Assembly (NCBI RefSeq): GCF_016650035.1
Contig: NZ_JAENWM010000033.1
Location: forward strand, 1 to 38,118
Source: Clostridium sp.
Lineage (GTDB): Bacteria; Bacillota; Clostridia; Clostridiales; Clostridiaceae
Direction of reading: 5' to 3'
Length of the DNA stretch: 38,118 nt
Numbering within the stretch: position 1 is the stretch's first letter; each line of letters starts with the position of its first letter. Of the stretch, positions 1 to 7,492 are shown piece by piece. The translations under genes and the position numbers were made by a program. The notes beneath the pieces are model-generated. The model was not told where the DNA came from. It saw nothing but the letters and a program-made list of their open reading frames with translations, and did not search any database.

Positions 1-157
1 AAAAGTGAACTATGAAAATGAATTGAAACTTATTTTATCAGCAATATTATATAAAAAAATCTGCGAATCACAAATAGTAATAGTAATTTATAATTTTAAG
101 TTAAATTAGTGCTTTTAAAAAAAATCATGCTTCAGCTCTGGTAATTATATTAGTTGG

Positions 158-186
158 TTGACAAACTATTTGCTAGCAAGTATAAT
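158..186 (+). promoter_or_regulatory. Consensus sigma-A promoter (P1) upstream of marR, with operator-like dyad
   Basis: TTGACA at 158-163, a 17-base spacer and TATAAT at 181-186: a perfect consensus promoter. The spacer contains the dyad TTGCTAGCAA (171-180 region) and the block CAAACTATTTGC (162-173), which recurs in the promoter of the downstream acyl-CoA dehydrogenase operon. The inference is that the MarR protein represses its own gene here. Transcription from P1 would give a leader of about 190 bases before the marR start. I see no gene in bases 1-157 or in the leader. Confidence 0.8.
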
Positions 187-318
187 GAAATTATTCCACA
201 TTGGAAGAAAAACAAATTATTTTAGGAAAAAATAAAGGTAAATTTAAATGGCCATAATCTATATTAGTAACTCAATTGCATTTATGCTACATGCGACGAT
301 CACGTTTTATAAGTTTAC

Positions 319-348
319 TTGACAAGCATGATTAGTTTAAAATACAAT
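319..348 (+). promoter_or_regulatory. Second, proximal promoter (P2) of marR
   Basis: TTGACA at 319-324, an 18-base spacer and TACAAT at 343-348, followed about 33 bases later by the marR start codon. Unlike P1 it carries no CAAACTATTTGC block, so it may give an unregulated basal supply of the regulator. This is inference from sequence only. Confidence 0.5.
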
Positions 349-381
349 ATGAATGTAACTAAAATTAGAGGTGAAGTAATT

Positions 382-795
382 ATGGAGATGAATGAATGTA
401 TTAATTTTTTATTAACAAAAGCACAACAAACAGTTTTTCAATATTTAAAGTCCGAACTTGCACAGTATGATGTAACGCCTGTACAATATGGAATACTAAA
501 ATGTCTTTGGGATGAGGATGGACAAACACCCAAGCAAATTGCGACGATTTTAATTTTAGATGGTTCAACTATCACTGGAATCATTGAAAGAATGGTAAAC
601 AAAGGATTAGTTGTGAGAGTTGCTGGTATAGAAGATAGGCGTACTTTACAGGTTGAATTAACTAAACAGGGTCTCTTACTGCGTGAGCCAATAGAAAAAA
701 TCATTGAAGAAGTAAATAAAAAAGTATTAATTAATTTTAGTTCAGATGAACAAAATCAATTAAAGTTAAGGTTAAAACAAATAATAAATAACTGA
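382..795 (+). CDS. MarR-family transcriptional regulator
   Basis: A 137-residue MarR-type winged-helix dimeric repressor, of normal length for the family. The central part reads as the winged helix: a PVQYGILKCLW helix, a TPKQIATIL helix, the recognition-helix region around DGSTITGIIERMVNKGLV, and the wing with the conserved EDRRTLQVELT segment. ATG 382 is chosen because GAGGTGA (369-375) sits at the right distance; upstream in-frame starts lack a ribosome binding site. It lies just before an acyl-CoA dehydrogenase/etfBA operon with its own terminator between, and both promoters share an operator-like block. It therefore probably controls that operon and itself. Many MarR proteins respond to aromatic or acyl-CoA ligands; the ligand here is unknown. 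Confidence 0.9.
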   Translation: MEMNECINFLLTKAQQTVFQYLKSELAQYDVTPVQYGILKCLWDEDGQTPKQIATILILDGSTITGIIERMVNKGLVVRVAGIEDRRTLQVELTKQGLLLREPIEKIIEEVNKKVLINFSSDEQNQLKLRLKQIINN

Positions 796-812
796 AATAT
801 GAGTTAGAAAAT

Positions 813-840
813 TTAGACTTTGTGAAGGTCTATATTTTTT
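813..840 (+). terminator. Terminator of marR
   Basis: A TAGACTT/AAGGTCTA hairpin with a short loop, followed by a T-rich tract at 833-840. It separates marR from the downstream operon. Confidence 0.6.
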
Positions 841-855
841 AAAATAATACTTTGC

Positions 856-884
856 TTGCAAACTATTTGCGGACAAAGTACAGA
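856..884 (+). promoter_or_regulatory. Promoter and operator of the acyl-CoA dehydrogenase-etfBA operon
   Basis: TTGCAA (856-861), a 17-base spacer and TACAGA (879-884). The block CAAACTATTTGC at 859-870, followed by ggaCAAAGTA, repeats almost exactly the block inside the marR P1 promoter (CAAACTATTTGC at 162-173 followed by tagCAAGTA). Inverted half sites (TTTGC, GCAAA, CAAAG) surround it. Same placement over the spacer suggests repression by the same MarR protein. Confidence 0.65.
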
Positions 885-960
885 TTGAAGGTATAAGAGC
901 TTAAAAGAAAAGGAAACAAGTTATTTTTTTGAAAATGAAAAAATGTAGGAGGTTGTAAAT

Positions 961-2100
961 ATGGATTTTAGTTTATCAAAAGAGCAAGAACAAGTAAGGG
1001 ATATGGTGAGAGCTTTTGCTGAAACAGAGCTTAAACCTATAGCTGAGCAGAATGACACTGATAGTGAATTTCCAGTAGAAGCTTATAAGAAACTGGGTAA
1101 ATTAGGTGTTTTAGGTTTGCCATACCCTAAGGAATATGGTGGGTCAGGTGGAGACGTTTTATCTTACGCAATAGCAGTAGAAGAAATATCAAAGGTACAT
1201 GCTTCAGTAGGAATTGCATACTCTGTAACTACGTCTCTATGTGCAGGAGGGATATTTAGTAGTGCTTCAGAAGAACAAAAGAAAAAATATCTTCCAGATA
1301 TACTTTCAGGTAAAAAATTTGGGTCATTTGGTTTAACTGAGCCAGGTGCAGGATCCGATGCAGGTGGAGTTGAAACTGTAGCAGTTAAAAAAGGTGATAA
1401 ATACATTATAAATGGTTCAAAATGCTTTATTACAAATGGACCACTATCAGAAACATTCTTAATATTTGCAAGCACAAATAAGAGTATAGGTACAAAAGGA
1501 TTATCAGCTTTCATAGTTGAAAAGAGCTTCAAAGGATTCTCAATAGGGAAAATTGAGGACAAATGTGGGATACGCGCAGCACAGGTTTCAGAGTTAGTAT
1601 TTCAGGATATGGAAGTTCCAGCTGAAAACTTAGTTAAGGCCGAAGGAAAGGGTTTTGGTATTGCTATGAAAACTCTTGATGGTGGTAGAATTGGTGTGGC
1701 AGCGCAAGGACTTGGTATTGCAGAAGGCGCATTTGAAATAGCAAAACAGTATATGAAAGAAAGAAAACAGTTTGGAAAGCCTATATTTAAGAATCAATCT
1801 TTAGCATTTAAAATGGCTGAATTAGACCTTGAAATTGAACAAGCTAAGTATATATTATATAAAGCAGCTATGGATAAACAAGAAGGAAGAAATTATTCGG
1901 TTTCAGCAGCTAAAGCAAAACTTGCTTGTACAGATGCAGCTATGCATGTAACTGTAGAAGCTGTTCAGATGCTTGGTGGAAATGGATACATGAGAGAGTT
2001 CCAAGTTGAAAGAATGATGAGGGATGCTAAGATTACTCAGATTTATGAAGGAACAAATGAAATACAAAAAATGATTATTAGTGGTAGTATTTTTAAATAA
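961..2100 (+). CDS. Acyl-CoA dehydrogenase (butyryl-CoA dehydrogenase/enoyl-CoA reductase type)
   Basis: A 379-residue flavoprotein of standard short-chain acyl-CoA dehydrogenase length. Seen: FGLTEPGAGSDAGG near residue 122 (FAD/substrate-binding signature), RKQFGKPI, the QMLGGNGYMRE region, and IYEGTNEIQ near the C-terminus with the catalytic-base glutamate (about E363). In anaerobes this family with its own EtfBA usually works as an enoyl-CoA reductase, sometimes electron-bifurcating with NADH and ferredoxin. Ribosome binding site AGGAGG lies just before the ATG. It is first in an operon with etfB and etfA. No crotonase or 3-hydroxyacyl-CoA dehydrogenase gene is adjacent, so it is not the classic crt-bcd-etfBA-hbd locus. 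With a dedicated MarR regulator, a peripheral substrate (for example an arylacrylyl-, acrylyl- or branched enoyl-CoA) is plausible, but the substrate cannot be read from the sequence. Confidence 0.95.
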   Translation: MDFSLSKEQEQVRDMVRAFAETELKPIAEQNDTDSEFPVEAYKKLGKLGVLGLPYPKEYGGSGGDVLSYAIAVEEISKVHASVGIAYSVTTSLCAGGIFSSASEEQKKKYLPDILSGKKFGSFGLTEPGAGSDAGGVETVAVKKGDKYIINGSKCFITNGPLSETFLIFASTNKSIGTKGLSAFIVEKSFKGFSIGKIEDKCGIRAAQVSELVFQDMEVPAENLVKAEGKGFGIAMKTLDGGRIGVAAQGLGIAEGAFEIAKQYMKERKQFGKPIFKNQSLAFKMAELDLEIEQAKYILYKAAMDKQEGRNYSVSAAKAKLACTDAAMHVTVEAVQMLGGNGYMREFQVERMMRDAKITQIYEGTNEIQKMIISGSIFK

Positions 2101-2131
2101 TTTAAATCTTATTTTATAGGAGGGTTCATAA

Positions 2132-2914
2132 ATGAATATAGTTGTTTGTATAAAACAAGTACCGGATACAACTGAAGTTAAAATAGATCCTAAAACAGGA
2201 ACACTTATTAGAGATGGAGTTCCTTCAATAATTAATCCTGATGATAAAAATGCTTTAGAATCAGCATTAGTACTAAAAGATGATCAAGGTGCTCATGTTA
2301 CAGTAGTTAGTATGGGACCACCACAGGCTGAAAAAGCATTAAGAGAAGCTCTTTCAATGGGAGCTGACGCCGCAGTATTAATTTCTGATAGAGCATTTGC
2401 AGGCGCAGATACTTTAGCTACTTCAAATGCATTAGCAGGTGCAATGCGTAAACTTGATTACGATATAATATTTGCTGGAAGACAAGCAATTGATGGAGAT
2501 ACAGCACAAGTTGGTCCAGAACTCGCAGAACGTCTTGGAATTGCACAGGTTACTTATGTAGAAGAAGTAATGTCTGTTAATGGTGATACTTTGAGAATAA
2601 AGAAAGCAACAGAAGATGGATATGAAATAATTAAAGTTAAGACTCCAGTACTTTTAACTGCTATCAAAGAGTTGAATACTCCAAGATATGTAAATATGTC
2701 AAACGTATTTGAAACATTCAAGAAGGAAATAAAGGTATGGACTGCTAGTGACATTGGTGTTGATAAATCTCTACTTGGGCTTTCAGGTTCAGGAACAAAG
2801 GTAATTAAATCTTGGACAAAAGAATTAAAGGGTAAGGGCGAAATTGTAGATTTACCATTTAAAGAGGGAGCAGCATACACAGTTGCTAAATTGAAAGAAA
2901 ACCATATTATTTAA
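2132..2914 (+). CDS. etfB: Electron transfer flavoprotein, beta subunit
   Basis: 260 residues, the usual EtfB length. It begins MNIVVCIKQVPDT, typical of the family, and contains the AGRQAIDGDTAQVGPELAE segment found in EtfB and the conserved VKTPVLLTAIKELNTPRY stretch. It forms a heterodimer with the EtfA encoded 18 bases downstream and carries electrons to or from the acyl-CoA dehydrogenase encoded upstream. A strong AGGAGGG ribosome binding site precedes the start. Whether this Etf is of the bifurcating type, with a second FAD in EtfB, cannot be decided by eye. Confidence 0.95.
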   Translation: MNIVVCIKQVPDTTEVKIDPKTGTLIRDGVPSIINPDDKNALESALVLKDDQGAHVTVVSMGPPQAEKALREALSMGADAAVLISDRAFAGADTLATSNALAGAMRKLDYDIIFAGRQAIDGDTAQVGPELAERLGIAQVTYVEEVMSVNGDTLRIKKATEDGYEIIKVKTPVLLTAIKELNTPRYVNMSNVFETFKKEIKVWTASDIGVDKSLLGLSGSGTKVIKSWTKELKGKGEIVDLPFKEGAAYTVAKLKENHII

Positions 2915-2932
2915 AATTAGGAGGGATTTATA

Positions 2933-3940
2933 ATGAATAAGGCTGATTATAAAGGCGTATGGATAATTGCTGAACAAAGAGATGGTAAATTGCAAAACGT
3001 ATCTCTAGAATTATTAAGTAAAGGAAAAGAACTTGCAGAAACTCGTGGAACTGAATTAACTGCAGTATTGCTTGGAAGTCAAGTTGGCGATTTTACTAAA
3101 GAATTAATAGCTCATGGAGCTGATAAGGTATTATATGCGGAGAGTCCACTATTAAAGAATTATACTACTGATGGATATACAAATGTTATTGTTGATTTAA
3201 TAGAGGAAAGAAAACCAGAAATAGTATTATGTGGAGCTTCTTTACAAGGAAGAGACTTAGCGCCAAGGGTTGCTGCTAGAATATCAACAGGACTTACTGC
3301 GGATTGTACAGGACTTGCAATTGATGAAGAGTCAAAAAATCTTCTTCAGACAAGACCAGCATTTGGTGGAAACCTAATGGCTACTATAGTTTGTGAAGAA
3401 AAAAGACCTCAGATGTCAACGGTAAGACCTGGTGTATTTAATAAATTACCAAAAGATCCAAGTAGAAAAGGCGTTGTTGAAAGGGTAACTGTTAATTTAA
3501 AAGAATCAGAAATAAGAACTACAGTAGAAAAAATAGTTAAACTAGCTAAAGATATAGTTGATATAGGAGAAGCAGAAGTTCTTGTATCTGGTGGAAGAGG
3601 AATTGGTAGCGCTGAAGGTTTCAACGTGTTAAAAGAGCTTGCTGATTTACTTGGAGGTACCGTATCAGGATCACGTGCGGCTGTTGATAATGGTTGGGTT
3701 GATAAATTATGTCAAGTTGGACAAACTGGAAAGACTGTAAGACCAGGAGTATATTTTGCATGTGGAATTTCTGGTGCAATTCAGCATCAATCAGGTATGA
3801 ATGATAGTGATTTTATCATTGCTATAAATAAGAATTCTGATGCTCCAATGATGCGAATAGCTGACCTTGGTATTGTTGGTGATTACAAGAAGGTTATTCC
3901 TGAATTAATCGCCCAAATCAAAGATGCGGCTACAAAATAA
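2933..3940 (+). CDS. etfA: Electron transfer flavoprotein, alpha subunit
   Basis: 335 residues with the C-terminal FAD-binding domain clearly visible: VSGGRGIGSAEGF, GQTGKTVRPGVYFACGISGAIQHQSGM and the AINKNSDAP motif. The N-terminal domain pairs with EtfB. It is the last gene of the acyl-CoA dehydrogenase-etfB-etfA operon and is preceded by an AGGAGGG ribosome binding site. It ends before a 19-bp hairpin terminator. There is no N-terminal ferredoxin-like extension of the kind seen in some clostridial EtfA proteins. Confidence 0.95.
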   Translation: MNKADYKGVWIIAEQRDGKLQNVSLELLSKGKELAETRGTELTAVLLGSQVGDFTKELIAHGADKVLYAESPLLKNYTTDGYTNVIVDLIEERKPEIVLCGASLQGRDLAPRVAARISTGLTADCTGLAIDEESKNLLQTRPAFGGNLMATIVCEEKRPQMSTVRPGVFNKLPKDPSRKGVVERVTVNLKESEIRTTVEKIVKLAKDIVDIGEAEVLVSGGRGIGSAEGFNVLKELADLLGGTVSGSRAAVDNGWVDKLCQVGQTGKTVRPGVYFACGISGAIQHQSGMNDSDFIIAINKNSDAPMMRIADLGIVGDYKKVIPELIAQIKDAATK

Positions 3941-3972
3941 TAATTAGGCTATTTATTAATTATTATTTTTGA

Positions 3973-4019
3973 AATAATGCCCTGTATTTAGACGTGAATT
4001 CTAAATACAGGGCATTATT
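3973..4019 (+). terminator. Strong bidirectional terminator after etfA
   Basis: Perfect 19-bp stem (3973-3991 with 4001-4019), 9-base loop, and T/A-rich flanks on both sides. It lies between the convergent etfA and the small membrane-protein gene, so it probably serves both strands. Confidence 0.85.
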
Positions 4020-4050
4020 CATATTGTCTCTTTTATAAAATAATTTTTAT

Positions 4051-4293
4051 TTAGTATTGAGTTTCTCTCACTTGCTTAATTTTTTCTTTTAGCATATCAA
4101 TATCTTTAAATTTCAAACCACTAGTTCTAATGCTTTTTTCTGCCTCATCAAAGTTCTCAGCTAGTATAAATTTATTTATATCATTTATTTTTAATTGATA
4201 ATTAATATATTCATTTAATGTGAAAATACCTATAATACTGAGCGTAATTATTATAATTACAACTGTAAGTTCCTTGATAAATTTTGTTTTCAA
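4051..4293 (-). CDS. Small single-pass membrane protein, function unknown
   Basis: 80 residues. After a short positive N-terminus (MKTKFIKEL) there is one hydrophobic segment (about residues 9-27), followed by a polar tail with charged helical character (NFDEAEKSI, DIDMLKEKIKQVRE). This suggests a membrane-anchored protein with its tail outside or an uncleaved signal anchor. The start is TTG 4293, supported by AAGGGGG upstream; the lack of an ATG lowers certainty slightly. Not recognised as a named family. It stands alone, convergent with etfA. Confidence 0.6.
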   Translation of the reverse strand: MKTKFIKELTVVIIIITLSIIGIFTLNEYINYQLKINDINKFILAENFDEAEKSIRTSGLKFKDIDMLKEKIKQVRETQY

Positions 4294-4421
4294 CCTAATG
4301 CCCCCTTAACATTTGCAATTTAATATAAATATATTACTTCAGAAATTTATTTATGTATTAAATAATACAAATTAAGGATAGAACTAAGATTATCTGAATT
4401 CTTATTGTTATACTGTTAATT

Positions 4422-4469
4422 AAAGGGCTGTCTAAAAATGATTTATTAATCGTTTTTAGACAGCCCTTT
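4422..4469 (-). terminator. Terminator of the deacetylase gene
   Basis: Long, nearly perfect hairpin with arms AAAGGGCTGTCTAAAAA and its complement around a short loop. It lies just downstream of the minus-strand gene ending at 4484. A T-rich stretch follows on the minus strand. Confidence 0.7.
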
Positions 4470-4483
4470 TAGAATGGAAAAGC

Positions 4484-5248
4484 TTATTTACTTTTATTTA
4501 TAATATCTATTAAAATCTCCATTCTTTTATGAATATTTGGTTGTATGTTATCACGTTTATAATGGAAATCATTTGGATCTAATAAATAACTATGAGTTAT
4601 TCCAAATAGTTTTTTATTATCCGAAATTCCACTCTTTAACATTTCTGAAAGCTTTTCAATACTAAAGTATTCTAGTCTTAATTCTTCATTTTCATTTTGT
4701 GCGTAAACAGGTAAAGGAGTTAGTATATTTTTTGTTACCCTATACTCAGGTCTATAAATATTGTGAGATTCATATGTTATAGGAGTTATCTCGGATAAAA
4801 TCTTTTCGGTATTATCATCTATTGAAAAATATCCTCCACGGAAGGCCGAAACAGGCTCAATGCCGAGGAGTGAAATATATTCATAACAATGCTTTATTAT
4901 AAGTGTTTGTTCATCATAAGAATAGGCGGATATTAAATCCTCATCACTTTTTATAAATGGACAGTGCTTTTCTATATGTTCTGGCAAATTATTTGGATGA
5001 ATATGAAGACCAAATATAACTTTATAATTGTTTTTTATTTTTTCTATTAGATTAAGGTTGTTCATCATTTCCGCAAAGTAAGGGGTTATAAATAAGAGGG
5101 TATATATATTATTATCTGAATTTAATTTTAATAGTTTTTCTAAGTTTAATACATTGTTTTTTAAGTTTTTATCAAAATTATAACCTTCACAATCTATAGT
5201 CAGAATGAAATTGTGATCTCCCATATAGTTATCTGTAAAATATTTCAT
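4484..5248 (-). CDS. Polysaccharide deacetylase (NodB-like) family protein
   Basis: 254 residues without a signal peptide. NodB-type motifs can be seen in order: LTIDCEG near residue 16 (the motif-1 acid position), GLHIHPN near residue 80 (metal-binding His positions), AFRGGYFSID near residue 138 (motif 3, Arg and Gly) and a late THSYLLDP segment carrying a His. The family hydrolyses N- or O-acetyl groups from carbohydrates using a metal; the substrate here is unknown and the protein looks cytoplasmic. AGGAGG lies nine bases before ATG 5248. It forms a single-gene unit with its own terminator. A non-catalytic relative is possible, because the first motif reads TIDCEG rather than the common TFDDG. 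Confidence 0.65.
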   Translation of the reverse strand: MKYFTDNYMGDHNFILTIDCEGYNFDKNLKNNVLNLEKLLKLNSDNNIYTLLFITPYFAEMMNNLNLIEKIKNNYKVIFGLHIHPNNLPEHIEKHCPFIKSDEDLISAYSYDEQTLIIKHCYEYISLLGIEPVSAFRGGYFSIDDNTEKILSEITPITYESHNIYRPEYRVTKNILTPLPVYAQNENEELRLEYFSIEKLSEMLKSGISDNKKLFGITHSYLLDPNDFHYKRDNIQPNIHKRMEILIDIINKSK

Positions 5249-5391
5249 ATGTAAGCATTGCCTCCTAAAATTATTTTCCCCATGGCATTAATGCCAATAG
5301 GTACGTCATATTATTGTAACATGGTCATGAAGAATAAGTAAGGAATATTTTTGTCCCTTTTGCCACAAGACATAAGCATTGTCTTGATGTA

Positions 5392-5420
5392 TTGTATTTT
5401 TATGAGTAAAATGTTATAAT
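5392..5420 (+). promoter_or_regulatory. Promoter of the 42-codon ORF
   Basis: TTGTAT (5392-5397), a 17-base spacer and TATAAT (5415-5420), about 70 bases before the small ORF start. Confidence 0.55.
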
Positions 5421-5488
5421 ATATTTGGAAGTATAAATATATAAGATTTATAAAAAATACTTTTAAATTTATGAATGAGGTGAAGCCA

Positions 5489-5617
5489 ATGTTAGTTTAT
5501 AATGACAAAATTTCTGAATTTTTAAATCATGTAAAAACTTCTAACATAGGTATAAATAAATCTATACACATTAAATTTAATATAGGACTAAATTTCAATT
5601 TAGTTAGGAACACTTAG
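5489..5617 (+). CDS. Small ORF (42 codons), unknown; possible short peptide or leader
   Basis: Begins MLVYNDKISEFLNHV and ends FNLVRNT. It is mildly basic with no clear membrane segment. Support is positional: a 17-spaced promoter at 5392-5420, GAGGTGA at the right distance before ATG 5489, and an intrinsic terminator whose stem begins in the last codons. It is thus a complete short transcription unit ahead of the gene at 5697, and could instead be a leader region with an attenuator. No family was recognised. Confidence 0.45.
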   Translation: MLVYNDKISEFLNHVKTSNIGINKSIHIKFNIGLNFNLVRNT

Positions 5618-5653
5618 AAAGTAATATGCACTTTCTAGGTGTTTTATTTTTTT
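5609..5653 (+). terminator. Terminator after the small ORF
   Basis: CACTTAGAAAGT pairs with ACTTTCTAGGTG (one G-T pair) around a 7-base loop, followed by a T-rich tract to 5653. It could also act as an attenuator for the gene at 5697, which has no obvious promoter of its own. Confidence 0.75.
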
Positions 5654-5696
5654 ATTAATAAGTTAAAGAAATAAAAATTAAAAGGAGAATTTAATT

Positions 5697-6245
5697 ATGA
5701 ATAAGAGTGAGATTATAATAAAAGGGTTACCTGTAAAAACAACTAAGCTAGATAATGGAGATGTAAATTTACTATTTAAAATACCAAATTATGATAAACA
5801 GGAATCAATTTATAGAGTAATTGTAAAGAAAGATTATTGGAAAGATGCAGTAGAAGGTATGACTAATGTGAATTACTTTGTAATTAAAGGGGAACTTAAA
5901 GCATGTGTAAATAGTAAAGGTACACCATTTATCTCAGTAGAAGCGACATCAATTAAAGCATTTCAATTGTTAAAAGATGAGAATGGACAAATAGATTTAA
6001 ATTTTGAAATGCCAATTGGAACTGTTGAAATAGTGGATATTTCAAAGTTAGTAAACCAAAATGAAGATATGTCAATAAAACGTTCGAAGAATAAAGCAAT
6101 AAATTATATGAAAAATAATAAGAAGTTTAGTAGACCTATTATTGTTAAAAAAGAGAGTTTTATAATAGTGTCGGGACATGACCAATATGCAGCTGCTCAA
6201 GAACTTGGGATAAATAGTGTTCCAGTTTCATATGAGGAAAATTAA
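5697..6245 (+). CDS. Uncharacterised protein with a ParB/Srx-like C-terminal domain
   Basis: 182 residues. The C-terminal 50 residues (RPIIVKKESFIIVSGHDQYAAAQELGINSVPV, read in pieces) resemble the end of ParB/sulfiredoxin-like domains: a 'desired value' strand, then G-H-x-x-Y-A-A-A-x-E-L-G, then a V-P-V strand. The usual Gly-Glu-Arg-His/Arg catalytic-type signature is replaced by SGHDQY. The N-terminal 100 residues are rich in beta strands (LPVKTTKL, VNLLFKIPN, YFVIKGEL, PFISVEA) and could be an OB-like nucleic-acid-binding fold; this is inference. The ribosome binding site AAAGGAG is clear. The gene stands alone between two terminators, so it gives no operon clue. Function unknown. Confidence 0.6.
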   Translation: MNKSEIIIKGLPVKTTKLDNGDVNLLFKIPNYDKQESIYRVIVKKDYWKDAVEGMTNVNYFVIKGELKACVNSKGTPFISVEATSIKAFQLLKDENGQIDLNFEMPIGTVEIVDISKLVNQNEDMSIKRSKNKAINYMKNNKKFSRPIIVKKESFIIVSGHDQYAAAQELGINSVPVSYEEN

Positions 6246-6249
6246 AAAG

Positions 6250-6276
6250 GCGGGAACCATGTTCCCGCTTGTTTTT
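6250..6276 (+). terminator. Terminator after the ParB-like gene
   Basis: GCGGGAAC/GTTCCCGC hairpin with a 3-base loop, followed by TTGTTTTT. Located between two convergent genes. Confidence 0.85.
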
Positions 6277-6292
6277 AATAAAATAGGTCAAG

Positions 6293-7492
6293 TTATGTAA
6301 TTGATTGCAAAATAACAGCATCATTTCTGAGTTTTTCAGATTTCCAATTAAAGACTATACATGAATCTAATTTAGGATAATACATATTAACTTCTTCATC
6401 CTTTAGGAACATTTTAAGGTTAAAGGCTGCATATATAAAAGCTGCCTTTTTTTTGTTCGCATTTGAGTATTTTCTCATATTAATTAATCCACAAGCTGTG
6501 CCCGCTAGATGAAATGAAGGGTTGTATAGGCTGTTACGGCTATCATTAACAATTAGCTTCACATTCTCCCGAAGTTTACTTATAAGCTGCCTTAAAAGGG
6601 TCATCCCTTTTCCTTGGGGAAGGTCTATTTCTGTTATTCCATAACTTAAACCTTCACATACCTTACTCCATAATTCTCTATCTGTTTGTTTGTTAATTTC
6701 TAAGTAATCGCCTAGTGTAATTGATTCAAGATATCTTAAATCGTGAAAAACATTACAATCTTCTAGAAAGTCACAAAAATCAATTATAACAGGCTTATTT
6801 TCAGTTATTATAATATTATCTCCTTGAAAATCCCCATGTGCATATGATGTAAGACAAGTTACATTAAGACCGTTCCAAATATTTTTATCATTAAAATAAT
6901 AATATGGATTAGGTAGTAGTATGTCAGTTCCATCTAGTGATATCCATTTGATATTTTTATCTACACCTATTGATTCAAAGGCTTGTATGTATTTATCATC
7001 CATATATCTATATGAAAGTTCATTTTTAACGATATCCATTGGAGACATGGATTTTTTAACGTGTTCTTTGTTCCAAGTGAATAAAAACTTAGTTATTGCT
7101 GAAATTGTGTTATCTTTAAGTTCATCTTCATTTAGAACCTTGTCCAAAAATGTCTCACTATTGTGTATATCATCACCTGCTAAATCATATAAGTTAACAT
7201 ATAATGAAACTTTGCTTTTATCTACAATTTTATAACTAGTTATGAGTTTGGCAATATACTTTTGCATATTATTCTCTGAGGCAAGCCCGTAGGCCTTTTG
7301 AAATAGTTCCGTTTCATTTTTCTTAGTTATCTTTAAAATACCTACCCTATTTGCAGAACCGTATTCCACCATATATACTCCAGCTTCAGACCTTCCGCTT
7401 TTAAATTTTTTTAATACTTGAAAAGGAGCAATTTTATCTTTTGTATCGTTACCTATATTATTAATCTTAATTATCACATCGCCAATATTCAT
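6293..7492 (-). CDS. Kinase-fold phosphotransferase (APH-like)
   Basis: 399 residues. SGRSEAGVYMVEY near residue 32 looks like a nucleotide-binding loop and GILKITK like the strand with the ATP-contacting lysine. SYAHGDFQGDNIII near residue 217, followed by PVIIDFCDF, matches the catalytic H-G-D-x(4)-N and the metal-binding D-F of aminoglycoside phosphotransferase-like kinases. Catalytic residues appear intact, so an active kinase is likely; substrate unknown. The overall form resembles kinase-like domains described in bacterial conflict proteins (ternary-complex-associated type), but I hold that only weakly. GAGGAGG lies eight bases before ATG 7492. Single gene, convergent with the ParB-like gene. 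No resistance function should be assumed. Confidence 0.65.
   Translation of the reverse strand: MNIGDVIIKINNIGNDTKDKIAPFQVLKKFKSGRSEAGVYMVEYGSANRVGILKITKKNETELFQKAYGLASENNMQKYIAKLITSYKIVDKSKVSLYVNLYDLAGDDIHNSETFLDKVLNEDELKDNTISAITKFLFTWNKEHVKKSMSPMDIVKNELSYRYMDDKYIQAFESIGVDKNIKWISLDGTDILLPNPYYYFNDKNIWNGLNVTCLTSYAHGDFQGDNIIITENKPVIIDFCDFLEDCNVFHDLRYLESITLGDYLEINKQTDRELWSKVCEGLSYGITEIDLPQGKGMTLLRQLISKLRENVKLIVNDSRNSLYNPSFHLAGTACGLINMRKYSNANKKKAAFIYAAFNLKMFLKDEEVNMYYPKLDSCIVFNWKSEKLRNDAVILQSIT

Noticed and set aside
961-3940. Classic crt-bcd-etfBA-thl-hbd butyrate operon
   Set aside because: Only the dehydrogenase and etfBA are present, and the operon ends with a strong terminator.
5697-7492. 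ParB-like protein and kinase-like protein as a toxin-antitoxin pair
   Set aside because: They are convergent, have separate terminators and are not the usual size; no operon link.
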